Assembly (NCBI RefSeq): GCF_002127325.2
Contig: NC_035436.2
Location: forward strand, 106,043,591-106,107,590
DNA length: 64,000 bases
Source of the DNA: Helianthus annuus
Taxonomy: Eukaryota > Streptophyta > Magnoliopsida > Asterales > Asteraceae
Reading direction: 5' to 3'
This document shows positions 11,635 through 23,524 of this stretch, one piece after another (positions within the stretch are counted from its first letter, which is position 1; every line of letters starts with the position of its first letter). The notes under the pieces were generated by a model that worked only from the letters and a program-made list of their open reading frames with translations, was not told the origin of the DNA and did not search any database. The position numbers were made by a program, and so were the translations under genes.

Positions 11635-13233
11635 CTCGACTGGCAGTAGATCTAGTGTAAACTCGTGTTCTCCCAGCTCAATTATGCAACCTCTGAAAAC
11701 TTCATTCGTTTCAACTAGCTTTCCATTAGCCAGTTCAATTAACTACGGAATGTCTAACTTACTAGCAGTTAACCCAAGCATTTTCTTAAATTCTTGTGAT
11801 ACAAAACTATAGTCGGTACCAGTGTCAAATAGTACAGATGCAAAGCGTTGATTTATAGGGAACGTACCAGTGACAACATTTGGATCCTGGCGCGCTTCCC
11901 TTGCACCAATGTTGAAGACTCTTCCTTGTGCTTGGTTCAGTTTTGGGCATTCCCTTTAAAAGTGCCCGATGTCTCCACTATTGAAACACCCCGGTCCTCG
12001 ACCATTCCCATTTCCATTCCCACCTTGAGCGTTGTTTTGGTTGCGATTTCCACTCCCAGCTTGGTTCACAAAATATCCACGGTTTCCATTTCCACCATTT
12101 CCTCCCTGTTGGCGGTTTCCATTACCATTCCCATGGCCTCCATTACCACCACGCCCAGCACCAGTTCCGGCCCAACATGTATCCTTCGAGTGGTCGTTCT
12201 TCCCACCTGACTCACATTTCCTTAATCTGCACTGGCCGGATTGATGGCGCTGGCATACCTCACACTTGGGCAGAGTGCCCATATACCCCTTTCCTTTGTT
12301 CTCAGCACCGGTTTTAGCCCCGGCCGGTGCGCTTGTCTCACCCTTTTTGTTTGAACTGCTGGTGCCTTGTTTGAAGTTGGAGAACTTCCGCTTGTTCTCC
12401 CCCGAAGACTCCACATGGGTCTCTTTCTTCTTCTGATCGGGAACTGAAAACTTGTTCAACTGAATGGCTTCTTCGGTAAGTGCCACGCTGAGATCATTGG
12501 CTTTAGTAATCGTTGAAGGCTTGGACGTGGTTACCATGCTTATGATCTGGGGTGCCAATCCCCAGATGAAGCGCTCAATGCGTTTAAATTTGGGTGTGAA
12601 CATGTACGGCACCACATGGGAATGATCATGGAACCGCTGAACATATTCGATGATTTTTGGGCCTTCCATCTTTAGGTTCCAGAATTCCGTCTCTAGCTTT
12701 TGTATCTCAGCTCGCAAACAATACTTCTTCCTCATGAGCTCCTTCAGCTCATTCCATGTTAACGCATATGCCGCCGCTTTTCCCAATGTTTGCACTTGCA
12801 GATTCCACCATAATAGGGCACCATCCAGAAAAAGCCCTGATATGTATGTAACTTGTTGCTCAGGGGCACACTTGCTCATCCTCAGGACAAAATGTCTTTT
12901 CTGCCCATCCGACGAATGCAGCAGCACCTCCAGTGCCGTCGAAATTTAAGGGCTTACAGTCAAGAAATTGTTTGTAGGTGCACCCTGCACATACGTTCGT
13001 ATTTACAGATGGTATTAGCGGATGTACTAGAAATATCCAAATGTATCATAATGTGTCTCAAGCGACTTGGACATTACCATTGGGTGGGTTGTTATTGTTG
13101 TTGTTGTTGTTGTTTAAAGTATTCCTGCTTGTTTCTGCTTAGGAGGCCGCATACTGTGCTAGCCCCTGGAGTTCCGCCTCAGTAGTAGGCAGGTGTACGT
13201 TTCGTCGTGGAGGCGTCTTCGAAAAGATGATCA
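11635..13233 (-). pseudogene. E2 gag and protease N-terminal part
   Basis: Homology begins near 13233 (PPRRNVHLP segment) and continues in shifted frames to the Gag core (KQFLDCKPLNFDGTGG, ALLWWNLQVQTLG, ELMRKKYC). Frame 12927-11956 covers the core, a Lys/Gly/Asn-rich region, CEVCQRHQSGQC and a final knuckle. That knuckle is damaged: CFNC reads CFNS, and the following Lys codon is a stop (GHF then TAA near 11955). Downstream is the protease active site LFDTGTDYSF (DTG at 11829-11821) and another stop near 11743. Frameshifts occur near 12900 and 12960. The 13234-13434 interval holds no recognisable coding sequence. Confidence 0.75.
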
Positions 13234-13434
13234 TATTGGTCAGGTCATAGTAAGTCTAGTAAATATGCATATATAATAATATCCATCAACCACATAACAT
13301 CCCATGTTATAACATAAAACAAATAATTCAACAAAGCATGTAGTGAGAACGTTGCCATTGTGCTTTCATTAATCATGACCACAATTGCGACTTTCTCTCC
13401 AAAACAACCTACCTGCATCAAACCAAAAATATAG

Positions 13435-15068
13435 CTACGCTGGTGGCGGAGGAGGAGGAGGAAGATAAGAGAAAAGCAAACGGCGCATGTGCACCCAATC
13501 CTCCTCAAGGGCATGAATAACGCGCAGCAAATAGGCAATACGTTGCTCAGGTGTAAGGAAACGAACATTCGAATCAGGGGATAGCGGGAGGGGAGTGTGT
13601 GGTACGGCAAAAGAAGTCTGACAGTGGCATGGGGGAGGACGTGGAGCTCTCTCTAACTCCTGAGTGCGACGACTCAGTGCGTCCTGCTGTAGCTGTAGGG
13701 AGATGAGTATGTCCTCTATCGTGTACCCCACATGAAAAGGGTGGTACGGGTCTGATAATGGCATAACATTGGGCGAACATAGAAACGGCTCGCTCGAAGG
13801 TACAAAAGATGGTGCAGTATGGGGAAACTGAGAAATGAATGGAACAGCTGATGATATAGGTGGTACAAAGGCAGGCTGCTGCCTCGACGAGCCCTCCCCA
13901 GGACGTGGTGGAGGAATGTCCTGGAGGAATGTGATGGGAAGGTCGGTGCGATGGACATCAGAGGTGTGTGGGTGGAAAAGGGGAACATCAATAGGTGCGG
14001 AAACAGGTGCTATAGGAGGAGTGACTGGTAGCACGAACGGGGGATAATCATCATCGTCGATCCACCCGTTACGTGTGTCAGCGTATCGAGGGTCGACATG
14101 TGTGGCGAATGGTGCATGGTCGACGACAAGTGATGCAAGAGCGGGTGCATCAACAATAGGAACATCCGCCACTGGTGGCGCAATAGGAACATCCGCCACT
14201 GTTGGCGCAATAGGAACATCCGCCATTGGTGGCGCAACAATGGGAATATCATCAATAGGTGGTGCAAGGGCTGGTGCATCCACAGGAACAGGGTCGTGCA
14301 CCGGTACAGGATCAGGAGCAATAACAGGCTCTGGTGACACGACAGGCTCACGGTCGACAAAGTCCATACCAAGGTCGGCAGGTATATCAAGAAACTGATC
14401 AATATGAGCCACTGGTGCCTCCAAGGGCTGGTCAATAAGAATAAACTCGATCTCGTGATCGGGATCAAAACCAGGAGGAAAAACTGGATCAAACTCGTCC
14501 TCGAACTCATGATCAATCTCAAACTCGTGGGGTGAACCAGGTGCAGCTAACATCGCTATGTCTGAGTCACCGCAAGGAGGGTAGTGCTGCATGCCCCGGT
14601 CGTGCAAGGTAGTGGACACCACAAACTCGAACGAGTCTGGACCAGGTGAATCAGAAGGATCCTCCTCCATAGGAGCCTGATCAATAGGAATGACGACATC
14701 ATCAGCAATCGGGGCCCCACCCTCATGATCGTCCTCAGGGGACCCTCGAAAAGATCGATGTCGTCATCGGACACAACATCCAGTGGCAAATCCTCTACGG
14801 GGAATGCGGCAAGTGGAGCAGAAGCATGGATCTCAACAAGAGGTAGATCCCCAGCTAGAATGCCATCAGTGGGCTGAACCTCATCCCCATCAACAGGACC
14901 GTCGGCTAAAGGTGCAATGTCTGGCAGGGCAAACGGCTGGAAGTCATCATCATCCGTGCTTGTGGTATCCGACGTGTAAACCTCTCCCTCGGATAGTATC
15001 TCATCGTCCGATACAATCGCCATGGGGTCCAATGTTTCTGATACTCCAGTATCAGAAGAAGAAGCCAT
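13435..15068 (-). pseudogene. E2 acidic, proline-rich leader ORF (one frameshift)
   Basis: The sense ATG at 15068 begins MASSSDTGV, followed by an Asp/Glu-rich segment (MAIVSDDEIL, DTTSTDDDDF). A frameshift near 14745 moves the reading into a 411-codon frame (14670-13435) rich in Pro, Ala, Val, Asp and Ile, with a YTIEDILISLQLQQ segment, a possible short helix (RIAYLLRVIHALEED) and a C-terminal run of eight prolines. It lies between the primer site and gag in the gag orientation. I know similar N-terminal extensions from gypsy proteins in daisy-family genomes but no defined function. A strongly acidic, disordered polypeptide is the visible property. Confidence 0.6.
14160..14258 (-). repeat. 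33-bp in-frame tandem repeat in E2 leader ORF
   Basis: Three consecutive copies of a unit containing aacatccgccactggtggcg encode repeats of ADVPIAPPV. The period is a multiple of three, so the frame is kept. Each unit contains the short dyad CGCCAC/GTGGCG, altered in the second and third copies. Confidence 0.8.
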
Positions 15069-15160
15069 AGTGTCTGTAACAAAACCACACATATGCACAT
15101 ACATCAACATATAATCAAATAAACAAGTAAGTCACAATAATGCAAGCAAGTAATCATCCT

Positions 15161-15392
15161 AGTCTTCCCTAGACTATCCCTCCCAGTCTCTCAGACTGAA
15201 CTCCCTAGCCTCTCAGACTAACTCCCTGGTCTCTAAGAACAACTCCCTGGCCTCTAAGACCAACCTCCCAGTCTCTAAGACTAACTCCCTGGTCTCTAAG
15301 ACCAACTCCCTGGCCTCTAAGACCAACCTCCCAGTCTCTAAGACTAAACCTCCCCAGCCTCTAAGGCTGGACTCCCTCAGTCTCTAAGACTG
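15161..15392 (-). repeat. E2 leader array of eleven PBS-like hairpins
   Basis: Units start at 15161, 15184, 15206, 15227, 15248, 15269, 15290, 15311, 15332, 15355 and 15378 (spacing 21-23). Most read N-arm, CTA or CTC loop, complementary arm. The arms change together: CAGTCT/AGACTG, TGGTCT/AGACCA, CAGCCT/AGGCTG. In element sense several units read TTGGTCTTAGAG, which matches the element's own primer site TTGGTCTTAGAGCC. The array lies between the primer site and the leader ORF, with aactccc-type spacers. Confidence 0.85.
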
Positions 15393-15514
15393 AAATATAG
15401 ATTTTAAGATGTGTAATTGTGCCCTTTTGTTTGTAAAAGGTTTGTTCCCTGGATCTGGACGTTTAGTGTATGCAATGTAAAAATGTTTTCGTGAGAGCCC
15501 TAGTGATCATAGTC

Positions 15515-15563
15515 TAGACTCGAGAAAGAATCCTAGTTCGCTATGATCGAGGCTCTAAGACCA
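15515..15563 (-). promoter_or_regulatory. E2 primer binding site (variant) and stem-loop
   Basis: The plus-strand GGCTCTAAGACCA (15551-15563) is three bases from the 5' LTR and differs from the initiator tRNA-Met 3' end (GGCTCTGATACCA) at two positions. GATCATAG (15515-15522) pairs with CTATGATC (15541-15548) beside it, with the 10-bp palindrome AGTCTAGACT at 15521-15530 inside the loop. Confidence 0.7.
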
Positions 15564-15566
15564 AGC

Positions 15567-18350
15567 TGTCACACCCTGGCTTTTGCGGAAGCGTGGGTTT
15601 ATTTGGTGTGACTTCTTAATACCATAGCAATAATCATAACAATGCTATATGAAAATAAAACATAAGATGATCATCCATTCATTAAGTTTAAAGATACCAC
15701 AACATCATTGTTTGAAAATGTTGACACATAAACCAAGTTACAACCATGACAAGATTAAAACGTGTTCGCATGACACAACAAAAGACTTAAATAAAACGTG
15801 GTTTAAAGACATGTAACCCGTCCAGATAAGGGTTACACCTCCTAAACCTGGATGATATCGTTATTCACTACGCAGCTTGACACAATTGCACACTTCGCCG
15901 GATCCATTAATTTCCTGAAATACATGTAGTTTGAAAATCAACAAAAGTTGAGCGAGTTTATGTAAAAGTGAGTATGTATAAACCTTCAAAGTATGAATAA
16001 AAAACCCTGGTATGTAGCAATAAGGAAAAAGAGATCACCAATGGGTTGCAAAGCCACTGGTATGTGTGAAAATGTGCAGGAAGACTCAAACCTAGCAAAT
16101 TTGTTACCGGGCTTCGGCTGTAAGACACAGTCACCTCTATGGGCCGCCCCGGCCTCATGGGTGTGGGCTCGCTACACCAAAATAGATCTATCACTTATGT
16201 CTCTCGGTCCTAACAACAAGGGTTGATGGCCTTAAGTGTTGTACCCACCCTTCACATGATCTAGTAGTAAACCCTCCTTAAGCTAACCATACCATGTAAT
16301 AAATGTTTGTAATAATTGTAACATGTATTTCACCCCTGAAGTATAAAACTGAAAACAGTTAAAAGAAAAGGGGGACATGAACTCACTATACTTCGACCTC
16401 TGAATCGAATCGTCAACCCAAACTTTGTCTGCTACGCGACGACCTACACGTACTAATGTCTATTAGACGAACGGGCCGTGCCTTGGCTTAGGGTTTAATG
16501 TTTTTGACTTGCGACTCTTAAGTTTCCGAACATTATTCCAAGTTATAATTATTAGTTAAAATAATTATCTTAACTTTAAATTATATTTTATTATGGAATA
16601 ATCGTTAAATAATATTTCGTATTTATACTTCACAAGTATTTTAACTTCGTATTTCCTTCCCAAGGATGGGGGTATTTATACATGTATTATTGTGATTCCG
16701 AAAAAATATATTTTAAGTCCCACTTAGAAAAATATATTTAACTTATTTGTCCAAAAATAACATATTCCCAAAATATATGTATTTTCCCAAAAATAATATA
16801 TTTTACTTCGATAATTTCCAAAATAATATTTTACCAAAATGTATGCGTAAGAGTATTTTCTGAATTATTACATAAGTTACGTTTTAGCGTTCCGTGTCGC
16901 AAATAACAAATGCGTAACTTAATATTTATTCCGTGTAGGTTTTGGTATTATTTTGGGAGTTGTAATTTCTGTGGTATTTGTTAATTTATATTATTTTACC
17001 CTAAAAATGATATAACTAGCTCACAAAATAAACAAATAATCACACAAGAGTTTAGTATAAAATATATATTCTAAATATATATTTATCTCATTTTATTTAC
17101 GAAAACCGACCTTCGAGACTTTGTATTTTTGTTATAAAACTATGGCGAAGTTTATTATGAAAACAAAGTTAAAAATATATTTGTAAACAGTTGTTAGAAA
17201 AATATTTTCTAAGTGTTGAAATTTTAGAAAAATTTCGCCAGAGTTTCCTTTGTAAATGGAGGTGTCCATGCTTATTAGCATATCATTTTCTTTTAAAAAT
17301 TCACTCAACAATCATCAACAAGTTATTAGACAACATTACACTAACCAAGTGCAAAACAATGCACTTTACATAACAACATGAACTTGGTTTTTTTTAGTAA
17401 AAACATGTAGTAACTTAGTGGGGTGTTTAGTGGGTTTAGTTACCCTCCAAAGTGTGTTTATTTTTGTTAAAATCTTACTCTCGGGGTTTTTAGATGTTCA
17501 CAACTTGTGACTTATTTTACAAAAATATTCATTTACAACATTTTCGTGTTTTACTTGCATTCTTATACTCTTTTTAATTCCAAAAATAATGTTTATGCAA
17601 GTAAAGTTGTGATCCTTCAAAACGCGTCTTTTTAACTTGGTTAGTTTAGAAAAATCGTCATCAAGACTTGGATTTACAAGTTTTACTAGCTCACTTGGTT
17701 CATTATTTTTCGAGAAAATCATCCTACTTTCAAGTTCATGTCTTCACTAGTGGATGATTACTTCATGTACACATAATCATCCCTAACTTGTTAAGTTATG
17801 TTTTTAATCATAACTTAACAAGCTTCATATGATGTCTAACCATCATGTTACTAGTAATTATCAAGATATCAACAACATAACCGAAACAACTTCATTTTAT
17901 CAAGTTAATTGCATGGGGACTTGATGGATTCTTGGTGGCCACATGGGATGTCGAAAATTGAGAAGAGGGGGGCATGCGTGCCGTCATTTTCATGGGGGGG
18001 TGTTAAGTTGTAATTGTTAGTGGGTGTTATAGTGAACGGGGATCATGACAAGCCAAGAAATAATTAAACAATGTGTTTGGCAAAATTTTGGTGTTCCGGG
18101 TAATGTCCGGTTATCCAGTTAGATATTGTTCCGTTAATGTGTCTAATTATTCCTTAAAGTGTCTTTTATATAACTTCTAGTGACCCTTTCAGTTCCCGAT
18201 ACTTAGGAAAGCATACAGAATCATTTTGCCATATTTTTGCAAGTGACTAGCATATTTAAATGCTGAATTTTGTTTATAGGTGCAGAATTTTGCAGTTTAA
18301 GTGTGTTTTAGGCACTTTCTGGCACTTTAACTATCACCGACTGACGCAGT
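15567..18350 (-). repeat. E2 5' LTR, interrupted by E3
   Basis: It starts TGTCACACCCTGG at 15567, next to the primer site, and is cut at 18350 by the E3 LTR. The part from 17939 matches 7684 onward. The rest of U3 is not seen, because the right end of E3 is deleted. The A/T-rich middle has no gene. Confidence 0.85.
15915..16386 (-). other. putative LTR leader intron, E2 (472 nt)
   Basis: Sense donor GTATA|GTGAGTTCATG and acceptor TGTATTTCAG|GAAATT. The donor exon side is poor. It is included because the position relative to the primer site matches the other families. No clear hairpin array is seen inside. Confidence 0.35.
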
Positions 18351-18679
18351 TGTCACACCCCCAAAATCCACCATGTGGAATACCACCGCTTGGAGGCGTG
18401 ACGTGACCAGGATCGAGCCACCAATCATACTGAACAACGTATTTAAGTAAATAAAGCCAACCACAATACGATTGGTGACCAAAAGCTAGTTAACCAAGTT
18501 TAGTTTAAAAAGCGGAAGCATAAACGTAAAATCCAAAACATAAGTCCATAAGTTATAAGTCTATAGTCCAAAGCGTAAGTTTAATAGGTTCATAAGGATT
18601 TAATATTTAAGCACGGAACACAACAGTTCGTACGCCACAACGACTCCTTCCTCTCGTGCAAGCTCCAGCATTTAGCGAC

Positions 18680-19316
18680 CTGTAAGGCATGTAGCTACGA
18701 GTCAACAACAAAGTTGAGTGAGTTCACGTTTGGTTGTTTAGTTTCAAGTTGTTTCTGAAAACGTGATTTGTCTTTCGTTGGCGTAACTGCCGTGGGGGTT
18801 ACCCCGTAGTTGAAAGTAAGATTAACCAGTTCATTCTTTATTACCTAGATCATATTTATGATTAGTAGGAGCTTCCCCATGTGAACTACTAGACCGTATG
18901 ATATCGACTACTATGCAAGTAAGTTGTGCCCTACATCAGTGTCTATCATCACTGATGGTTTGCCATAGTCCATTGGTACACGCCCGTCCGACTGGCACGG
19001 TGTGAGGTTTGTTAAACCTAATAGTGCTATTAACTAATGACCCGCTCGCCATTGGCCTCGGCGATTAAGTCGATATAAAATGAGTGACTTATGATAGAGT
19101 TTTGTCTAGTAAGTTTTAAGGTTGTTTTCCTACCCAAGGAGGACGAACCTACGTAGTTCTACCCAAGGAGAATACGCAGGATTAATATTGGCATCCTACC
19201 CAAGTAGGATGGCCGTACATATCCTACCCAAGGAGGATATGTAGATTCAGTTTTAAATTCTTAACCCATTCCCAAACCACCGGGAATCCCATGCCTTAGA
19301 AAGTGTGTGAACTCAC
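18680..19316 (-). other. putative LTR leader intron, E3 3' LTR (637 nt)
   Basis: Sense donor AACCGAG|GTGAGTTCACAC and acceptor CATGCCTTACAG|GTCGC. The 5' LTR copy gives the same 637-nt length. It contains the E3 hairpin array. Confidence 0.5.
19128..19242 (-). repeat. E3 3' LTR hairpin array, four units
   Basis: Four copies of the loop acccaagg (one reads acccaagt) are flanked by different complementary arms: TCCT/AGGA, TTCT/AGAA, CATCCT/AGGATG and the perfect 9-bp ACATATCCT/AGGATATGT (19217-19242). The loop is constant while the arms covary. Confidence 0.85.
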
Positions 19317-21297
19317 CTCGGTTTGCTCGGTTAGATTCTCAAATATAGCTAATAGTCAAAGTCGGTCAATCACGTCCTAGTAGGATTACCACTTAGTTTA
19401 TTAGTGACTTCAAATAAGCACAAAAATTTCTACACGCATCTAACACATAACATGCATCGCTTTTAACAGTTTATGCCCATATAAGCTTCCCATCTATTCC
19501 CCACTCATAAACATATATACGACATTGCACATAACACTTTTATCGACACATAACATGTTAGATCATTCACGGATAACATACTTGACATTTAGACACGCAA
19601 ATTACTACTTATGTCTTTTCAACTTAAATATCCAAAACTGGGCTGTCCTCGAGCATTTTAATAAAATAGTTATCTTATTTCAAAAATTCCCAACTTTTTA
19701 CAGAAGGTACCAAACGATCCAAGTATTATTTTGTAAAAATCTCGAGATCCGATTCGTTACCAATATTTTATTAAAAATCATTTTCCGGACTGCACTCAGA
19801 TTTACCTTTTTCTGACTGCAGTCCATGGAATAATTCACTAAAAATTCATTGTAAGTCGGATTGACGAAATTCCAGTGGGACAATTACTACGACATCGGTG
19901 TCCATCTACTGTACAGATTTCATGGGCTGATTCGACACAGAACTCAACTTATTACTAAAAACATATCGCCCATTTTCTGTAGAAAAATGCAGCTCTAGCT
20001 GCTGTTACAAATCGGGTCTTTAAAAATAGTAAACGAAGTCCAAAAATTACAATTCCGGTGCCATTAGAACCGTATTTGAAAGTACATAAATCTAGACTTC
20101 AGAAAATACATTTTTCGTTAAGTTATGGTCCTGTTACAGCCAACTGAAGTTGGCTGTAAAAACCAAACAGCTTTCTGTTTCAGCTTTTAACTCTCTAATT
20201 TGTGTTCGATTAATTCTGCTAACATGTTTAGTGATCACAACAACATTTAACAAGTAAAACAGCAAGTAATCAGCAACATAATCATCATATAATCATAACA
20301 ACACAAGATTTACATCATTTACCCAAATAACTTCTCTTTATCCACCCTTTATTACTTTATGTTCAAGATTAATGTAAGTTCTTTAAAGTTTCTTATCATT
20401 TTGATCACTACACATCTTTTACCACCTAAACAAGATGTGAGAAGCAAAGATCTAAGTTCTTACCACTAGTTCAAGACTAGGGAAGTTCAAGTGTAGAAAT
20501 GTGGTGGTTAAAAGCGAATAGAGAAGGTCCTTCCACTTCCAGGTTCACCAAGCTTCGCTGTATGACTTATTACACCTTTGTATGTATGGAGATTGGATGA
20601 AGATGAACAAATGATGATGATGATGATGTTGGGGTTTGAGTTCAGCCGAAGCCAAGGGAGAGAAGAGAGGAGAAATGTTTTGAGTGGTGAATGAGAGTGA
20701 TGAAGTCTCTAACCATTGGTGCACTCTTATAACCATCCAACAACATTATCGCTTGTGTAACATGTCTCAAATGACCCAACACAATCCCTTAAACAATTTA
20801 AAGAAATCAAGGAGTGGGGCCCTTGTCTAGAACCGCTCATGGGGGGGGGGGGGGTTAGTTGAGTTCCAACTAGGTGGTTAGTGAATTAGTTAGGTTTCAA
20901 GTGTCTAGTTAGTTCCATAAGTGTGTTATATAGTATATTGTGTGTTAGGGTGTTCGGGGACTATAACTAGCTCAGTAAAAGTGAAACAATGTTCTTAACA
21001 ATATTTTTATGTTTTGGGTAGTGTCCGGTTGTTCGGTTTGACACTGTTCCGTTAAAGTGCTTAATTAATCCGTAAAGTGTCATTTATATATATTTTTGTA
21101 ATACTTTTAATTCTCAACACTTAGGAAATCATGACGGACTATTTAGTAACTTTCTGTACGCTACTAGTATGTTAACAAGCGCACGTAAATATAACAATGA
21201 AATCAGAGAGTAGTTAAGTAATTCCACACAGTCGTCAAACATTTTAATTTTTATTAATAAGTTGTACGGAATACATGGAATTTTGAGGGTTGTCACA

Positions 21298-21398
21298 TTC
21301 TCCCCCTGTTAAGAAAATTTCGTCCCGAAATTTAGCTCATGGTTACTGAGGAAGCTAGTTGTGTTGCGTTGGTTTCCTGGTTTTCCTGGGGTGTCACA
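21298..21398 (-). promoter_or_regulatory. E3 101-nt PPT/LTR-end module inside the LTR
   Basis: It lies between the inner TGTCACA (21291-21297) and the outer TGTCACA (21392-21398). It has a purine run AACAGGGGGAGAA (sense) beside the inner end and an AAATTTCG/CGAAATTT inverted repeat. The active polypurine tract, AACGGGGGGATGA in sense, lies just outside at 21399-21411. Confidence 0.8.
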
Positions 21399-21429
21399 TC
21401 ATCCCCCCGTTGATTTGGAATTCCCCGAA

Positions 21430-22198
21430 ATTCTGCAGTATCTTCAGCCTCAGTAGTGGTTGTGCTTTTCTTAAACAGCTGGGGATACTTGAGTTTCATT
21501 TGGTCCTCTCGTTCCCAGGTATACTCTGGGCCACGACGGGAATTCCAACGAACTCGGACGAGAGGTATTCTGGTGCGCTTGAGAATCTTAACATCTTGAT
21601 CTTTAATGTCTACTGGTTCCTCGACGAATCGCAGCTAGTCGTCGATAGTGAGCTCTTTTAAGGGAACTATGAGGGTCTCATCTGACAGACACTTCTTTAG
21701 ATTTGACATGTGGAATACGTTGTGAACTCCACTGAGTTCTTCGGGTAGATTCAACCTGTAAGCGACTTTGCCAATTTTCTCAATGATCTCGAACGGTCCG
21801 ACATAACGCAGATTGAGCTTGCCTCGTTTGCCAAAACGAACCACACCTTTCCAAGGTGAGACTTTAAGTAGCACTTGATCCCCAATCTGGAACTCGAGTG
21901 GCTTTCTTCGCTTATCAACATAGCTTTTCTGACGGTCACGAGCTGCCGCCATTCGTTGTCGTATCTGAGCAATCTTCTCGGTTGTATCTACTACAAGTTC
22001 TAGGCCATTGATTTGACTATCACCAACTTCTACCCAACAGAGAGGTGATCGGCATTTACGTCCGTACAATGCCTCAAATGGAGCGGCCTGAATGCTGGTG
22101 TGGTAGCTGTTGTTATACGAAAACTCCACTAACGGGAGATGCTTTTCCCAGCCGTTACCAAAATCGATTAAACATGCCCTAAGCATGTCTTCAAGGGT
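21430..22198 (-). pseudogene. E3 integrase C-terminal part and chromodomain-like tail
   Basis: Frame 22186-21635 encodes the end of the integrase core ([16 protein letters not shown]), the [17 protein letters not shown] segment, the GPY/F-type module ([26 protein letters not shown]) and [10 protein letters not shown] stop after LTIDD (near 21634) replaces a Gln codon. Homology continues through the chromodomain-like [14 protein letters not shown] segment. The upstream stop near 22200 separates it from the integrase core. It is co-linear with the preceding frame. Confidence 0.8.
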
Positions 22199-23524
22199 CT
22201 AGATGGTGCGTTCAGATTGCCCATCTGTCTGTGGGTGATAAGCGGTGCTCATATCTAAACGTGAGCGAAAAGACTTGTACATAGCTTGCCATAGTTCAGA
22301 GGTAAAATGCGCATCACGATCAGAGATGATGGAGGTTGGCACTCCGTGCCTTGATACCACTTCCTTCAGGTAAATGTCTGCTAGAGTAGAAAACTTATCC
22401 GTTTCCTTGATAGCCAGAAAATGTGTAGACTTGGTCAGTCGATCCACGATCACCCAAATGGTATCATTTCCGCGTTGAGATCTGGGCAGGCCAGTAACGA
22501 AATCCATGGAAATTTTCTCCCATTTCCATTTAGGTATCTCTGGTTGTTGAAGTGGGCCTGATGGTTTCTGATACTCGACCTTGACCCTAGCACAGGTCAA
22601 GCATTTACTGACGTAGGTTGCTATACTGGCTTTCATACCAGGCCACCAGTATGTAGTCTTGAGATCATGGTATATCTTATCCGAACCAGGATGTACTGAA
22701 TAATGAGACTTATGTGCTTCATCCATCACAAGCTCGCGTAGGTCTCCATACAGGGGAACCCAGATGCGTCCGTTAACATAGTAGGCGTTGTTTTCCTTTT
22801 GTTCTAGCCGTTGCCTCGATCCTCGTAGGGACTCAGCCCTGATGTTCTCTGCTTTCAATGCTTCGACCTGAGCATCGCGAATCTGAGCGGGAAGGTTAGA
22901 TTGGATGGTAAGGTGTAACGCACGTACACGCCTAGGTATAGTATCCTTTCGACTGAGGGCGTCAGCCACAACACTGGCCTTGCACGGATGATACTTGATT
23001 GCGCATTGATAATCATTCAAGAGTTTGACCCATCGGTGTTGTCGCATATTCAATTCCTTTTGCTTGAAGATATGCTCGAGACTCCTGTGATCGGTATAAA
23101 TGGTGCACTTGGTACCGTACAGGTAATGTCTCCATATCTTAAGCGTGAAAATGACTGCTCCCAATTCTAAGTCGTGCGTAGTGTAGTTCCTTTCGTGAAC
23201 CTTAAGTTGGTGCGATGCGTAGGCAATGACCTTGTCACGTTGCATCAACATGCAACCAAGTCCTTGAATGGAAGCGTCGCAATAAACCACAAAATCTTTT
23301 GTGACTTCAGGCAATGAGAGGATAGGCGCGCTACAAAGTCTATCTTTTAAGTGCTGAAATGCGGATTCCTGTGCATCACCCCAACGATAGGTGATACCCT
23401 TCTGAGTCAGTGAAGTGAGAGGTTGCGCAATCCTTGATAAACCTTCTGTAATACCCTGCCAAACCCATGAATTGGCGGATTTCTGTTGGTGTTCGGGGTG
23501 CAGGCCAATTCTTGATCGATTCAA
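22199..23524 (-). CDS. E3 RNase H and integrase catalytic core
   Basis: An open frame of 441 codons. RNase H starts near residue 65 ([16 protein letters not shown] at its end). It is followed by the integrase HHCC region ([13 protein letters not shown]...CLTCARVK) and the core motifs [20 protein letters not shown] and GQSERTI. It ends at a stop where a Gln codon reads TAG, just after the catalytic Glu region. The first residues overlap the RT frame: a frameshift near 23460 separates RT from RNase H. The catalytic residues visible here are intact. Confidence 0.85.
   Translation of the reverse strand: MNRSRIGLHPEHQQKSANSWVWQGITEGLSRIAQPLTSLTQKGITYRWGDAQESAFQHLKDRLCSAPILSLPEVTKDFVVYCDASIQGLGCMLMQRDKVIAYASHQLKVHERNYTTHDLELGAVIFTLKIWRHYLYGTKCTIYTDHRSLEHIFKQKELNMRQHRWVKLLNDYQCAIKYHPCKASVVADALSRKDTIPRRVRALHLTIQSNLPAQIRDAQVEALKAENIRAESLRGSRQRLEQKENNAYYVNGRIWVPLYGDLRELVMDEAHKSHYSVHPGSDKIYHDLKTTYWWPGMKASIATYVSKCLTCARVKVEYQKPSGPLQQPEIPKWKWEKISMDFVTGLPRSQRGNDTIWVIVDRLTKSTHFLAIKETDKFSTLADIYLKEVVSRHGVPTSIISDRDAHFTSELWQAMYKSFRSRLDMSTAYHPQTDGQSERTI

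Larger units (their letters stand above)
7684..18350 (-). mobile_element. E2: older Ty3/gypsy element with proline-rich leader ORF, both LTRs interrupted
   Basis: Minus-strand order: 5' LTR piece (18350-15567), primer site (15563-15551), hairpin array, an acidic proline-rich ORF, gag, PR-RT-RNase H-IN, a single polypurine tract and a 3' LTR piece (8500-7684). E1 interrupts the 3' LTR and E3 the 5' LTR, so E2 is older than both. The alignable LTR parts (from 7684 and 17939 onward) differ by substitutions and by an insertion of several tens of bases, more than the LTR pairs of E1 or E6. Confidence 0.85.
18351..21398 (-). repeat. E3 3' LTR (3048 bp)
   Basis: It starts TGTCACACCCCC and ends at the outer TGTCACA (21392-21398). 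The part 18351 to about 19990 aligns with 26389-28019. It contains a putative leader intron, a hairpin array, a minus-strand TATA-like TTATAAGAG near 20727-20735 followed by a CT-rich leader, a conserved GTAAGAACTTAG donor-like site (20455-20466), and the inner LTR-like end at 21291-21297. Confidence 0.9.

Noticed and set aside
12032..12244. Pro/Phe-rich plus-strand ORF
   Set aside because: Antisense of the Gly/Asn-rich E2 gag region.
14075..14398. Plus-strand ORF with Gly/Ala/Thr/Ser repeats
   Set aside because: Antisense shadow of the proline-rich E2 ORF; its repeat comes from the 33-bp tandem unit.
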